The translations under genes were made by a program, and so were the position numbers. DNA of 64,000 nucleotides, taken from assembly GCF_002099425.1 (NCBI RefSeq), contig NW_018344332.1, positions 186,001 to 250,000 on the forward strand, given 5' to 3'. The notes beneath the pieces are model-generated. The model saw only the letters and a program-made list of their open reading frames with translations, did not search any database and was not told the DNA's origin. Positions 43,201-53,247 of this stretch are shown piece by piece. The first letter of the stretch is position 1; every line of letters starts with the position of its first letter. The DNA comes from Phascolarctos cinereus (taxonomy: Eukaryota > Chordata > Mammalia > Diprotodontia > Phascolarctidae).

Positions 43201-46200
43201 GTTGAATGGACTTTCAGTTGTGAATCCAATGATATAGTTATTCATTACAAGCCATTCTGACCTCTTCATTGAGGTACTTCTCTCAAGGAGTTCTACCGGC
43301 CTACTTAGCTAGCTTACCCCCCAGTATTATTGGGTGTGTCTGAAAGTAATGAAATGGCACCTTTAGAAATAGTCTATCATTCCAGCTCCATTAGTTCACC
43401 TTGCCTAATCCCCCACCCCCAAGTGGACAAGAATTAGAATTCTGGACCTGAACAAACCTTAGCGATCATCTGGTCTGGCTTTATTATTTTATTTTTATTG
43501 CTGTCTTTAGTCTTGACATCAGCTTCATTTCTGTAAACATCCTTCCCCCTCTCCTACCCAACAAGCCTCCCTTATAAAGAAGAGAGGAGAAAGAGGAAAA
43601 CCAATCTAGAAAAACCAGTCAGCACATCAGCAGAGTCTGACAGTGTATGCCATGGTCCACACCCCTTGCTCCCCACCTCTGCTAGGAAGGGATCAAGGCA
43701 AATGCTCTCCTCCCTGCTCCAGGGCCCAGCTCAGATGTCTGTAGTTTGTGTCGTCCTTCTTTCCCTTTCTGTGGTTGCTCCAACTGGGTGGTTTTCCTGC
43801 TTGGGCTTCTGTCACCCTTTCTCAGTTTGTATTGCCTTCTTGTGCTTTTTGGAATTCTTCCTACTCATCATTTCTCATGATTTCTCACCCCAGTGCTCTT
43901 ATCTGCCACAGTTTCTTGACCCATCCTCTAGCTGTGGCCATGTTATTTGTTTTAATTTCTCTTCAATCATAAAAAAAGTATGTCTGTGAATCTATAGGAG
44001 GGCACAGGACCCTTCTCTCCATCTTTGATCTCCTTGGCATATAGGTCTTGCACTGTGATCTCTAGGTCAAAGAGCATAAACATTTTAAGACCACTTTTAC
44101 CTTAATTCTCCATCACTCTCCAGAATGTGTGGCCAACAGGCAGCTCCACCAGCAGGGTATTAATGTTCTGTCTTCCTACAGCCCCTCCAACAGGAACTGT
44201 TTCCATTTGTCATCTTTGCCAGTTTACTGGGTGTGAGATGACACCAGAGTTGCTTTAATTTGTATTTCTCTTATTCTTAGAGCTTTGGAGCAGCTTTTCA
44301 TATGTTTTTTAAAATTATTGACATGCTTTGTTTTTATAACCCCTTCATTTTCTGTTGTATCCCTGCTTCCTCTCCCAAAGAACCATCTCTTAACATAAAG
44401 AAGAAAAAAAGAGAAGAGTTTAGCAAAGCTAACCAAGATATCAGAAAGATCTGATGTTAAATATAGTATTCCATACTCCCTACCCCCCACCTTGCAGAGA
44501 AGAGAAGGGAGGGGTCACATCTCACTCTGTTGTACGATTTAGCAGGATTCTGTTTCTGTTGTCATTTCTCCCATTGTTATTGTCACTGGCTATATTGTTT
44601 TCCTGGCTTTACTTACTATACTTTGTATCAGTTCATGTAGATCTTCCCAGGCTTCTCTGTATCCATCCCTTACATCATTTTCACAGCACAGTAATATTCT
44701 ATCAAGCACCACAATTCATTTAGCCATTCCCCGATTGATGGCAATCTATTTTTCCCAATTCTTTGCTACCACAAAAAGTGCTGCTGCAAGTATTTTGGTG
44801 TATAAGGAGCATTTAGGTGTCTTTTTTAAACATTCTTTTTAAAATTTTGAGTTCCAAATTCTCCTCCTACATCCAGCCCTTCTCCCAACACATTGAGAAG
44901 GCAAGCAGTAAGACATCAATTATACATACAAAGTCCTGCACAATGTATTTCTATATTAGCCATGTTGCAAAAAAAAAAAAGCCCCTCCCAAAAAAAGAGA
45001 GTGAAAACATATGCTTCAGTCAGCACTCAGAATTCATCAGTTCTCCCTCTAGATGCGGGTAGCATTTTTCACCATGGGTCCTTTGGGATTGTCTTGGATT
45101 GTTGTCTTGATAGAGTAGCCAAGTCTTTCACAGTTGATGATCATACAATATTGCTACTATGATGTGCCAGAGCATTTCTTTTTTTATCAGTGACCTCCTT
45201 TGGGCACACACATAAGAATGGAATCTCCACACTAAAGGATATGGACATTTTAGAAACTTTCTTTGCAAAATTCCAAATTTTGTTTTCAAGAATGGTTGGA
45301 AATTGGGGCAGCTAGGTGGTGCAGTGGATAGAGCTCTGGCCTTGGAGCCAGGAGGACCTGAGTTCAAATCTGGTGTCCAACACTTGATATTTACTAGCTG
45401 TGCGACCCTGGGCAAGTCACTTAACCCTGATTGCCTCACCAAAAAAAAAAAACCACAAGAAGAATGGTTGGATTAATTCACAGCTCCACCAGCAATACAT
45501 TAATGTGCCAACTTTATCTACAACCCTTCCAACAGTGACTGTTTCCATCTTTTCTCATCTTTAATTTGCAGAATGTGAGGTGAAAGTTCAGAGTTGTTTT
45601 GATTTGTAGTTCTCTTATTCTCGGTGATCTGGAGCACTGTTTCGTATGGTTGTTAGTTGTCTTCAGTTCTCTGAGAACTGTCTGTTCACAGCCTTTGACC
45701 AGTTATCCGCGGGGGGAAATGGTGCTTGATTTTTTATATTGCTGTTAGTTCCCTATGTGTCTTATATATTAATCTTTTATTTTTGCCAGAGATATTTGGT
45801 ACAAAGATTTTTTTCTCTCTTGATAGCTTCTGTTCTTATCCTTGGGGTATTGATTTTGTTTGTGTTAGAGCCTTCCAATTCCATGTAATTGGTATTCTCT
45901 ATGTTATTTTTCTTTAATCACAAATCAGAATGTTCTGAACCATGAATATGTGTTGCAATTTCCCACCTCTGTGACTTTGTTCCCGATGCCTGGATTTTCC
46001 CTCCTTACCCATTCACCTACTGAATTCCTAGATCTTTTAAAAAGCCAACTCAAATGCTAGCTCCTCCATGAAGTCTTCCCAGATTACTGGTCTCAGCAGT
46101 GACTTCTCCTTCATTAAATTTCACAGAGTATTTTGTACTTCTTTTAGCACACATGTGTATTATAAGAAGCAATGTGTTGTGTTCCTTGGAACTGAGTTCA

Positions 46201-47796
46201 GTTCTTGACGCTTTGACCTTGGGCATATCTCTTCACCTCCTTGGGCTTGAGACAACTCAACCTGCGTTGGTGGAGAGAATTTGCTAATCGGTGACTATCT
46301 AGCAGGTCCAGGCCCTGTCCCCTAGCTGTAACTATGACAGTGTTCTCTTTCCTATTTAGACCATGTATTTATTTGACCATAGATGGCATGTGGTGGAAGA
46401 TGTTGGCCCAAACCTAATTACTGCCAAACCATCTTCCAGTTTTCCCAGCATTTTTCAGGCAATTGAAGGTTCTTCCCCAAACAGTGTGCGTTTTCTCAGC
46501 CTCCTTGTTTCCTAGAGGCAGAGGCTCAAGCTCAGAGAGGGGAAGGGCCTTGATGAAGGCCCCACTGAGAGTCCATCAGTGGAGGAATGGGTAAGGCTTC
46601 TTTCTAGGAAGCTGTGCTCTATGCTAGACCTGGACAGGCTTGTCTCTCAGACTCCCTTTAATGACACTGGTCATGTTCGCTAGGCTGGATGTAGCTGGTG
46701 CTACAGTATTTTTGTGACCTGCAGAGAAGAGGCCAGCCAGCCTCTCTCAGGACTGCTGCCTGAGCTCTGAGTTCTTCTCTCTTCTTTTGCAGTCATCCAC
46801 CATTTTTCAACAGCACAAAGGAGAACCCGAGCCATCCAGGAGATGGCACGGGTGCTGGCCCCCGGAGGACAAGTCATGATCTATGTTTGGGCCATGGAGA
46901 AAAACCACCGGCACTTTGACAAGCAGGACGTGTTCATTCCCTGGAACCCTGCCCTGTGTTCCCAGCTCCTGGCAGAGCCAGCTCCCTCAGGACGGAAGCG
47001 TGTGTGTGGACAGCCCAGAGCCACCCCTGATGGGCCCCCCTGCCGCCTGGCCTGCTCTGTCTGTGGCTGCCCCGTGTACCTTGAGAAGAGGCAGGAATCC
47101 CAGCGGTCCCACAGTCTAGATGGCTCTGGGCCTCCCGGCTGCTGTAGGGAGCTGGCAGAAGTGAGGGATGGGGACAGTGGTTTCTATAGCATTTTAGGGA
47201 AGTCATTCCGCTCCTGGTTTTTCTCCCAATCTTTGGATGAATGCACTCTAAAGGAGCATGTGGAGAAGGCTGAGCATGCCACAGAGGAATGGGCCCTAGG
47301 TCACCCCGTGTCTGTCCAGCCTTCGAAGTTCCGTCATCTAGACCTTGGCGATCAGGAGCCACTGTCACAAGAACAAGGTGACGCCATTGCCCCTGGGCTC
47401 ACGCAAACCCCAGAGTGGCCCCTGCCCACAGTGCCCCACAAAGACACTCACAGCCAGCAGCAAGGGGGCTGCTTTCTCAGACAGTCTACAGTGGAGCATA
47501 GCTGCAGGTCAGCCTGCCCCGGGGGGACAGGAAAGCAGGCCACCAGCCAGCTCTGGAAAAGGAGCTCCCTCCCCCCTCCCTTCATCAGCCTGGCAGCTGC
47601 CATGTCCACTGGGGCATCACAAGCAGAGGCGCCAGGCTCCGGAGCGTTAACCCGTTACTACCACGTGTTTCGGGAAGGGGAGCTCTGCTGCTTGGTGGAG
47701 CAGCATGTGCCAGAGCTCCGGGTCCTGAGCTCCATCAATGACCACGGCAATTGGTGCATTGTTGCTGAGAAGAAGCCAGGGATGATGGCCTGCTGA
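37133..47796 (+). CDS. TRMT9B: TRMT9B, complete three-exon coding sequence
   Basis: The coding sequence is join(37133-37289, 40200-40373, 46793-47796): 1335 bases, 444 residues plus stop, no internal stop. It encodes a class I SAM-dependent methyltransferase of the TRM9/ALKBH8 family (older names KIAA1456, TRM9L), close in length to the human protein as I recall it (about 454). Residues 1-48 hold the family N-terminus ([17 protein letters not shown]). Residues 49-59 are SAM motif I, VADIGCGTGKY. Residues 91-117 hold [20 protein letters not shown] followed by VIHHFST. Residues 128-146 hold [20 protein letters not shown] Ser/Pro-rich, probably disordered middle (about 180-385) precedes the conserved end, [16 protein letters not shown] and [13 protein letters not shown]. 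Relatives methylate wobble-uridine modifications in tRNA (yeast Trm9 and the ALKBH8 MT domain). TRMT9B itself is linked to tumour suppression, stress response and synapse growth, and its substrate is less settled. Confidence 0.96.
38239..38276. repeat. (TTCA)n microsatellite
   Basis: Nine or so perfect ATTC/TTCA units lie in intron sequence. Confidence 0.95.
38930..39172 (+). mobile_element. MAR1-type SINE, full length
   Basis: The head 'ggggctaggtggtgccatag' is followed by 'gaccctgggcaagtcactta', 'cctcagtttcctgatctgta', 'aaaatgagctggagaaggac', 'aaacccctccagtatctttg', 'ccaagaaaacctcaaatggg' and 'gtcatggagagtcagag'. It is the clearest full MAR1 in the window and lies in the sense orientation in the TRMT9B intron. 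Confidence 0.9.
39180..39380 (-). repeat. MIR CORE-SINE
   Basis: 'gcatttgatcctcacaacaa', 'ccagagaggtagatgctatt', 'tttacagatgaggaaactga' and 'gacttgccatggtcacatgg' give a near-full MIR in reverse. Confidence 0.85.
39395..39680 (+). repeat. L2 LINE 3' end
   Basis: 'cttcaagtcttagctcaaag', 'cccaccttctgccagaaatc', 'agaatggcagctccctgaag', 'gtatcctcagcattgatcac' and 'agtgctcaatccactgactg' follow the L2 terminus. Confidence 0.8.
40200..40373 (+). CDS. TRMT9B: TRMT9B coding exon 2
   Basis: This 174-base exon completes Gly53 and codes residues 54-110 plus the first base of Val111. It starts [20 protein letters not shown], which completes SAM motif I and gives the strand-2 acidic residue (CDY). It then reads [20 protein letters not shown] and [17 protein letters not shown], the family's motif II/III region. 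Acceptor TTTCACAG|G and donor ATTGGAG|GTGAGG are both good. Both ends are phase 1. Confidence 0.96.
41140..41480 (+). repeat. L2 LINE fragment
   Basis: 'cgtccaatccatcttccaca', 'cagccgccaacataatcttc', 'gcacaggtctgaccctaagc' and 'cagtctggctccctcccgcc' follow the L2 3' region. Confidence 0.75.
42010..42780 (+). repeat. old unnamed mammalian repeat
   Basis: The opening 'ttcacttaataagcattaat' and 'gtactaggccctgaggataa' with 'cagggagcttacattctatt' is followed by 'gagggcattcctggcgtggg', 'ctgcccttcaggagtctcat', 'tgtggctgcatgtgtggagt' and 'gtgatgccctcacc'-like text, the same order as at 22.6 and 50.1 kb. Confidence 0.55.
43480..45930 (-). mobile_element. nest of L1 3' ends
   Basis: At least three L1 pieces lie in reverse orientation. 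One (43480-44310) has 3' UTR plus ORF2-end sequence ('taggtcaaagagcataaaca', 'gtgagatgacaccagagttg'). A second 3' UTR begins at a T-rich edge near 44305 and its ORF2-end part resumes at 45180-45930. A third, short 3' UTR (about 44825-45170) with an A12 run sits inside the second, flanked by 'gagcattt' on both sides. All are old, with many interruptions. Confidence 0.75.
45301..45459 (+). mobile_element. WSINE1-like SINE nested in L1
   Basis: 'ggggcagctaggtggtgcag', 'gacctgagttcaaatctggt' and 'tgcgaccctgggcaagtcac' precede a tail of A12 with 'ccacaag'. The host sequence 'aagaatggttgga' is present just before (45288-45300) and just after (45460-45472), an exact 13-bp duplication. Confidence 0.92.
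45960..46170 (+). repeat. L2 LINE fragment
   Basis: 'ccaactcaaatgctagctcc' and 'tccatgaagtcttcccagat' match the L2 'caaatgccacctcctccatgaagcc' block, followed by 'agagtattttgtacttctt'. Confidence 0.7.
46793..47796 (+). CDS. TRMT9B: TRMT9B last coding exon
   Basis: This exon codes Val111 to Cys444, then TGA (47794-47796). It contributes [20 protein letters not shown] and [16 protein letters not shown], completing the methyltransferase fold. It then carries the TRMT9B-type insert: [19 protein letters not shown], a Cys-rich patch ([11 protein letters not shown], about residues 177-187), and [20 protein letters not shown], which is diagnostic of TRMT9B over ALKBH8. A divergent Ser/Gln/Pro-rich part follows, then the conserved C-terminus [20 protein letters not shown] and [20 protein letters not shown]. 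The acceptor CTTCTTTTGCAG|TC is strong. The C-terminal tail GMMAC differs from the human end as I recall it. Confidence 0.96.
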
Positions 47797-48377
47797 CTAG
47801 GCCATCTTGGAGAAGTAACTCACGGGCAAAGGAAGGCAGGCCTGGTGCTTGCTTCTGTGGCAGGGTATGCCTGTGAAGGCCAGCAGTCTGAGGAGGGGCC
47901 ACAACAGAGGCCAGGGGAGGGGGCTCCTGAAGAAAACTCTTCCACCTTCCTCCTCTAGTGGCTCATTTCTGTTCTCAGATATTCCCTTTAGAAACCAGCA
48001 TCTTCCTTAAGTCACCATCAGCATCTCTCTTTAAAATTGGGATTTCTCCTTTGGGTCCGCCTGAGGTCCTTTTACAAATCTCCTGGCAGAGCTGTCTCAG
48101 GGACCCCATGGAGATGGGACTAAAGCCAGTGCCCTGCCTGATGTTAAGGGAGGGTGAATGGAGAAAGGCCAGGGGTAGGGAAGGGGATCCCACACATGCC
48201 CCAGTGTGGGGGTGAGGCAGGGGAGGACTGTGGTCCTGCAAGGTCTCTAGAGACACTGGCTGGAGCTAGGAAGGACAGCAGGACAGCAGACCCAGTTCTT
48301 TGTCCCAGACTATCCCAGTCTCTTAGAGACTGGAGTCTTGGTAGTTAAGGCCACTGCCCAATATTACGGATGGGTTT

Positions 48378-48382
<5 letters not shown>

Positions 48383-48437
<55 letters not shown>

Positions 48438-48625
48438 TTTCTTTCTTTCTTTCTTTCTTTCTTTCTTGTATTTATTTTTGTTTTGTTTTTGTGAGGCAAT
48501 GGGGTTAAGTGACTTGCCCAGGGTCACACAGCTAGTGAGTGTTATGTGTCTGAGGCTGGATTTGAACTCAGGTCTTCCTGACTCCAGGACCAGTGATCTA
48601 TCCACTGCGCCACCTAGTTGCCCCT
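48383..48625 (-). mobile_element. WSINE1-like SINE with (CTTT)n tail
   Basis: A CTTT run (to about 48467, with one interruption) leads into 'gtgaggcaatggggttaagt', 'gacttgcccagggtcacaca' and 'ctatccactgcgccacctag'. A perfect 15-bp duplication, 'ggatgggttttcttt', flanks it at 48368-48382 and 48626-48640. It lies antisense in the probable TRMT9B 3' UTR. Confidence 0.93.
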
Positions 48626-48654
48626 GGATGGGTTTTCTTTAAAGAAACTGTGAG

Positions 48655-49085
48655 GCATTCATGATTTTATTATTACTTTTGATTTTTTTAACTACCTCTT
48701 TATTTCCAAATGTCACTCTCCCTTCTCCACCACTCAGCGAGCCATCCTTTGTAGCAAAGAGTAAAAAAAAGCCCAACTGACACATCAGCTGAGGCTGGAA
48801 ATAGAAAGTATTCCACACCCACAGCCCCCCACCTCCACACAGAAGGAGGGAGGAAAGTTCATTTTCTCTTCTCTGGGCCTGACTTGGTCATTCTAATTGC
48901 ACAGTGTTCACTCTGGGGGCTTGGTTCTCCCATTTCCATATTTGCCGTCACTGGGGGTAGGGGCTCCCCTCCTTCCACCTCTTCATGCTAGGCTTTTATC
49001 AGGGAGATGGTTTGGCAGGTTTGTCTTTTGTCTCCTCCACTCCCAGGGGCACTTGCCCCATGTGCTGAAGAGGCACCTGGTCCTT
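48655..49085 (-). mobile_element. L1 3'-UTR fragment
   Basis: 'tttcatgattttattattac'-type AT-rich edge, 'tttatttccaaatgtcactc' and 'gaaagttcattttctcttct' parallel the L1 3' UTR at 43.5 kb. It is diverged and 5'-truncated. Confidence 0.55.
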
Positions 49086-49803
49086 ACTGGTGTCCTTAAT
49101 GAGAATCCAAAGGGACCTGAGATAACAGAAGGGTGAGAATCAGGCTGGGGTCCCCCTCTGGTTGGTAGATTACCAGTGCCATTGGGTAGCACTTTACAGG
49201 GAAGATCTGGGCCCTGGGCATTCAGCTCCTTTCTGACCAGCTGCCTTGGCCCTAACCAGAGACCACAGTGAGGGGGGATTCCTGCCCTCAGCTCTGGCGT
49301 GCCTCCTGGGGCTTCTGCCGTCCTACTTGGTGAGCCACTCCTGGGAGGCTCCACTCTACAGCAGAGAGCTGCGGTCACACCTCACCTTATTGCTAGCCCT
49401 GTGGTCTCTGCTGGGCTCATATCCTGTGCCCCCCATCCCCCTTCAAGTTCTGGAACCTTCGTCAAATCATTCCTGTGTTTCCACTCACTATCCCTGTAAC
49501 TTAGCAAGCAAAACTACCCAAGCCAAAGGCACCCTGGCTCCTGTGGGACTTGTCTGTCTGCTTTGTATTTGTACTCCCAGTGCTTGGCACAGAGACAGTG
49601 CTTCACAAATGCATTTTCGTTCATATATGCAATCACTCACTCCCACGGTTAGGGTTGCAATGATACCTGATTCTATAGAACTTGGTGTTTGGGGCAACAT
49701 TTGTTGGTTGAAGGTTTACCTCGTTCCAGCTTGATGGAAGGAGTTTTGTCAACACATTTGCTCATCTTATTAAAGTAAAATCTAAGTTGTGTCTTGGAAT
49801 AAA

Positions 49804-50069
49804 GCTGTAACTGGGTTGAACAGAAAGGCAGAGATGGGCTTTGCCATCAATGTGACCTTAGAGGTTCTCTTCCCAAGGAGAAGGATGCTGGTACATCCTT
49901 ACCCAAGGGACCGGTGCTACCCTAGATGGCAAGGCAGAGTCCAATCTCATTTTTGCCCAATAAATTCACCTGAATAATGACTTTTGGATAGATATTTTTC
50001 TTCAGAGAAACTCAAGAGAACTAATCATCATCCAGAGACCAAAAAACAGGAATATGAATTCAAAGTCCA
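49804..50069. other. unassigned intergenic sequence
   Basis: No gene. It holds the second AATAAA at 49959. Confidence 0.4.
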
Positions 50070-50600
50070 GACAGTCAGTGTGTCAGTCAACAGTAACTAT
50101 TAAGCACCAACTATGTGCCAGGCATTATGCTAAGTACTGAGGATATAAAGAAAGACCAAAAAAAAAGCCTTGCTCTCAAGTACTCACAGTCTAATAGAGA
50201 AGATAGCATGCAAACAACCATGAACAAATAAGCTGTGTATGGGATAAATAGGAAATAATTAACAGAGAGGAGGAACTGAAATTAACAGGGGCTGGGGAGG
50301 GCTGCCTGTAGGAGGTGGGATTTTAGTTGGGACTTATAGGAAGCCAAGGAGGTCAGCAGTCAGAGCAGAGAGGGAAGAGCATTCCAGGCCTGGGGAACAG
50401 CCAGAAAGAATGCTTAGAATTTGTGTTTTTGAAAGTGAAGTATTTGTGAAACAGCCAGGAGGTCGGTGTCACTGGATGGAAGAGTATGTGTTGGGGAATG
50501 AGGGATAAGGGGACTGGAGAGGTCGGGTGAGGTTGAGGTTGTGAAGAGCTTTCCATTAGATCCTGGAGGTAGTTCAACGTAACACCTTTCTGGATGGAAG
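50070..50600 (+). repeat. old unnamed mammalian repeat, best copy
   Basis: 'gtcagtcaacagtaactatt', 'aagcaccaactatgtgccag', 'gcattatgctaagtactgag', 'tactcacagtctaatagaga', 'gtaggaggtgggattttagt', 'aagagcattccaggcctggg' and 'ggtcggtgtcactggatgga' give the longest colinear match to the copies at 22.6 and 42.0 kb. Confidence 0.6.
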
Positions 50601-50979
50601 GAGGGGAGGTCAGATCGAATTCTTACCGAAATGTTCTCCTCCTCAGCCTTGAGACATACCAAGTTGTGTCCATCCTACCTTGGTCTTCCATGAATCTTCT
50701 TTTGTGTGCTCATGTACATATCAGCAAACTCCTGGAAAAACCTGTTCTCCCCATGACCTCTGAGGGTAGCATCCCTCCATTGGAAGCCAGTTTATGAGAC
50801 TTGCCATGGAGGAAAAGTATCATATGTCACCATTCTCCATGTGTGTTGACTTTCCCTTTTAGAATGTAAGCTCTGTGAGGACAGGGTCTGTCCTGCTTTT
50901 TGTGTTTGTATAGCCAGTGTCCAGCACTGTACTTGCACACAGTAAGCACTTAATAAATGCCCATTCATTCATTAAGATA
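50601..50979 (+). repeat. unassigned, then L2 LINE 3' tail
   Basis: Bases 50850-50975 read 'agaatgtaagctctgtgagg', 'acagggtctgtcctgctttt', 'gcacacagtaagcacttaat' and 'aaatgcccattcattcatt', the L2 terminus. The first 250 bases are unassigned. Confidence 0.75.
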
Positions 50980-51029
50980 CTTTTCTGGACTGGTCCTTGT
51001 TAAAATTTTTTAAAGTAACTTTGCTCATG

Positions 51030-51790
51030 AATCATCAGTCCTTACAGGGATGTAGGTGGAACATAATGAAGAAAAGCCTTGCAGTTTTCCATTTCTGATG
51101 ATGGGACACGCAGGTGTCCAAGGATTGTGCGAGCATGGTATGTGGTGTCTGTCTGGAAGTGAAGGGACTGCTAAACTGGTAGGCTTATGTAGATTGTAGA
51201 TAATTTGTTGAGATTTTAGAAAAGGATCTGACAGAGTCTCATACTATCCTTGTGGCCAAGATGGAGAGAGATGGGCTGGAAAGAGAAAAATTAGGTAGAC
51301 ACAGGAATGGTCGGATTTCTGGACCAAAAGAACAGTTGACTGCCCAGGGTTTGATGTGACCTTTGGAGGTGACCCCTAGTGGATAGCTGTTGGTCCTATG
51401 GAGTCTGACATTTTTATCAGGGCTAACAAACTGATGGAAATGGCACATTTGTCACACTTGTACCTGACATGCCAAGAGGCATAGATGAAACACTGAATGG
51501 AGGGTCAGAATGCAGAGCTTTGGGCTAAATTTAATGTCATGAAATTTGCTAGGGGTAAACACAAATTCTTATGCTTGAGTGCCCAACATCTACTTCACAA
51601 GTACAAGATGGGGTGGGGCATTCACTTTAAAAGAGATCTGCGGGTTTCAGTGGACCATAAAGCTGAATATGATTTAACACATTGTTAGTGGAGGTCAGGA
51701 CTTACTACCTCGGTTTCCCGTAAAAATGAAAAGGTCAAGGTAGATGACCTCCAAGGTCCTTCCCAGAAATCCTTGAGCATGTGATTCTAG
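51030..51790 (+). repeat. CR1/L3-type LINE 3' region
   Basis: 'gaaaaggatctgacagagtc', 'tcatactatccttgtggcca', 'atttttatcagggctaacaa', 'cttcacaagtacaagatggg', 'gaccataaagctgaatatga' and the end 'gatgacctccaaggtccttc' follow CR1/L3 ORF2-end and 3' terminus order. It is diverged, with no open frame. Confidence 0.6.
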
Positions 51791-52139
51791 TCTGCTCCTT
51801 CAGGAGAAAGCAAAGATCCAGAAATGGAAACTAACCTACCCTGGCTTTGAACCTGCCACCCAGGTTCCTTTGACTGGGTAGTAGAGAGATTGAATAAGTC
51901 ATCATGCATTTGTTAGGTGAGGTGGGGTAGAGGAGATAATCATAGATTACAGAATTATAAGCCAAAGCTGGAAGGGTTCTTAGAGGTAATTGAGTCTACT
52001 TTCTCATTTTACAGCAGTGGAAACTGAGACCCAAGAGAGAAGGGACTTGTCCAGGGCCTCAGTGAGCCAGAGGCAAGGCTAGAATTCAGGTCTTCTATAC
52101 AGATAGGACAGTAGAGGAGGTTAACCCCACCCCCATCCT
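51791..52139 (-). repeat. MIR3-like element (51940-52110) and spacer
   Basis: 'atcatagattacagaattat', 'agctggaagggttcttagag', 'gtggaaactgagacccaaga' and 'gctagaattcaggtcttct' form a MIR3-like element in reverse. Confidence 0.65.
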
Positions 52140-52640
52140 CCTTTCCTCTACCAGCTCTCCTTTGGGGACCCTCCCCACATCTGCCATTCCTGCTTTTCAG
52201 TCTGGCTTTAGCCTCTGTTCCCAGGCTACCCTCCTCCTACCCCTGCACTTCCTCCAAGCAGTCTTCCCTGCTGTTCCTCAGACATGACACCTCATCTCCC
52301 CTCTCCTGGCCTTTGCACAGGAAGTCCCTCATGCCAGGGATGAATGGCCTTCTCCCCTCTGACTTACTGTGCAATCCCTAGCTCCCTTCAAGGCTTACTT
52401 CCAAGGCCGTCTCTTGCCAGAGGCATTTCCTGACTCCCCAGTTGTGTGTCGCCGTGACTATAGGGCATAGGCTCGCAGTGACGGCTGCTCCCGTCCCTGC
52501 CAGCCTTAGAGCTGGCCTCCTCCTTCCAGTTACTTTGTTTATGGTCAGTCAAATGTAGTCTGCCTCCCCTTTGTATCTGTACCCCCAGCACATACGGTCA
52601 CAAGCATTGACTAAATACTTCTTAACTAATGAATGGTTGA
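52140..52640 (+). repeat. L2 LINE 3' region
   Basis: 'caggctaccctcctcctacc', 'cttcctccaagcagtcttcc', 'cctttgcacaggaagtccct', 'gaatggccttctcccctctg', 'cttcaaggcttacttccaag' and 'tctgtacccccagcacatac' run in L2 order to its tail. Confidence 0.75.
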
Positions 52641-53247
52641 TGAAGCCAAGCAGCCTTTCAGTGATGACTACTTCTCTTTCTAGAAGGTGACAAATTATCT
52701 CCTTCATCAACTATTTCCCCATGTTTTCAGGAGCCAAAATTAAACTCACTCCCCTGTTACCCATCTTCCCACTTCTGGAAAGCTGGTGCAAGATTGAAGC
52801 TTCTCATGCTGCAGTATCTCTCCTGTTCTTGGACAGACCAGAGGGGGATCCAGGTGGCATAGGCCAGGCTCAAAGAACAGGAAGGAGCTTAATTCCCACT
52901 TTCAGTTTCTTTGCTTGCCAAGAAGTTCAATCCAGAGAGGACAATCTGTCAGCAGAAGGCGCTCAGCTTCCGGCTCACCTGGATCAGATGAGGAGCCCCT
53001 GGAATGTTCCTGGGAATCCTGGGGTTAGCTGCAGAGCTTAGGATGCAGAATCCAAACCGTATCTGTGTGCTGAGTCAACAGCTGGAATGCAGAGGGGGTA
53101 TGGGCCAAATAAACAAAGATCTTCACAGAGCCTTGGTGGTGGCCCCTGGAAGAAAGGCCTATGGTCCGGTTGGAGCTGAGACCACTCAGCTGGCAGTGTG
53201 GCAACATCGAGGCTCATCAGATAAATAACCCACCCTAGCAAACCACC
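52641..53247. other. unassigned intergenic sequence
   Basis: No gene. Frames of about 100 residues have no motifs. Confidence 0.4.

Larger units (their letters stand above)
40374..46792 (+). other. TRMT9B: TRMT9B intron between coding exons 2 and 3
   Basis: This is a phase-1 intron of 6,419 bases (GTGAGG ... TTTTGCAG). Contents: unassigned 40.4-41.1 kb, an L2 fragment at 41140-41480, the old unnamed repeat at 42010-42780 with a CA/TA-rich patch at 42150-42220, a second scrap of it at 42815-42930, nested L1s at 43480-45930 holding a SINE at 45301-45459, and an L2 fragment at 45960-46170. Confidence 0.9.
47797..49803 (+). other. TRMT9B: probable TRMT9B 3' UTR with poly-A signal
   Basis: No intron signal or other gene intervenes before an AATAAA at 49798-49803. 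A further AATAAA lies at 49959-49964. If these are used, the 3' UTR is about 2.0-2.2 kb and contains a SINE (48383-48625) and an L1 3'-UTR piece (48655-49085). Other, weaker ends inside this span are possible. An L2-tail-like 'cccagtgcttggcacagaga' lies at 49575-49600. Confidence 0.45.
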
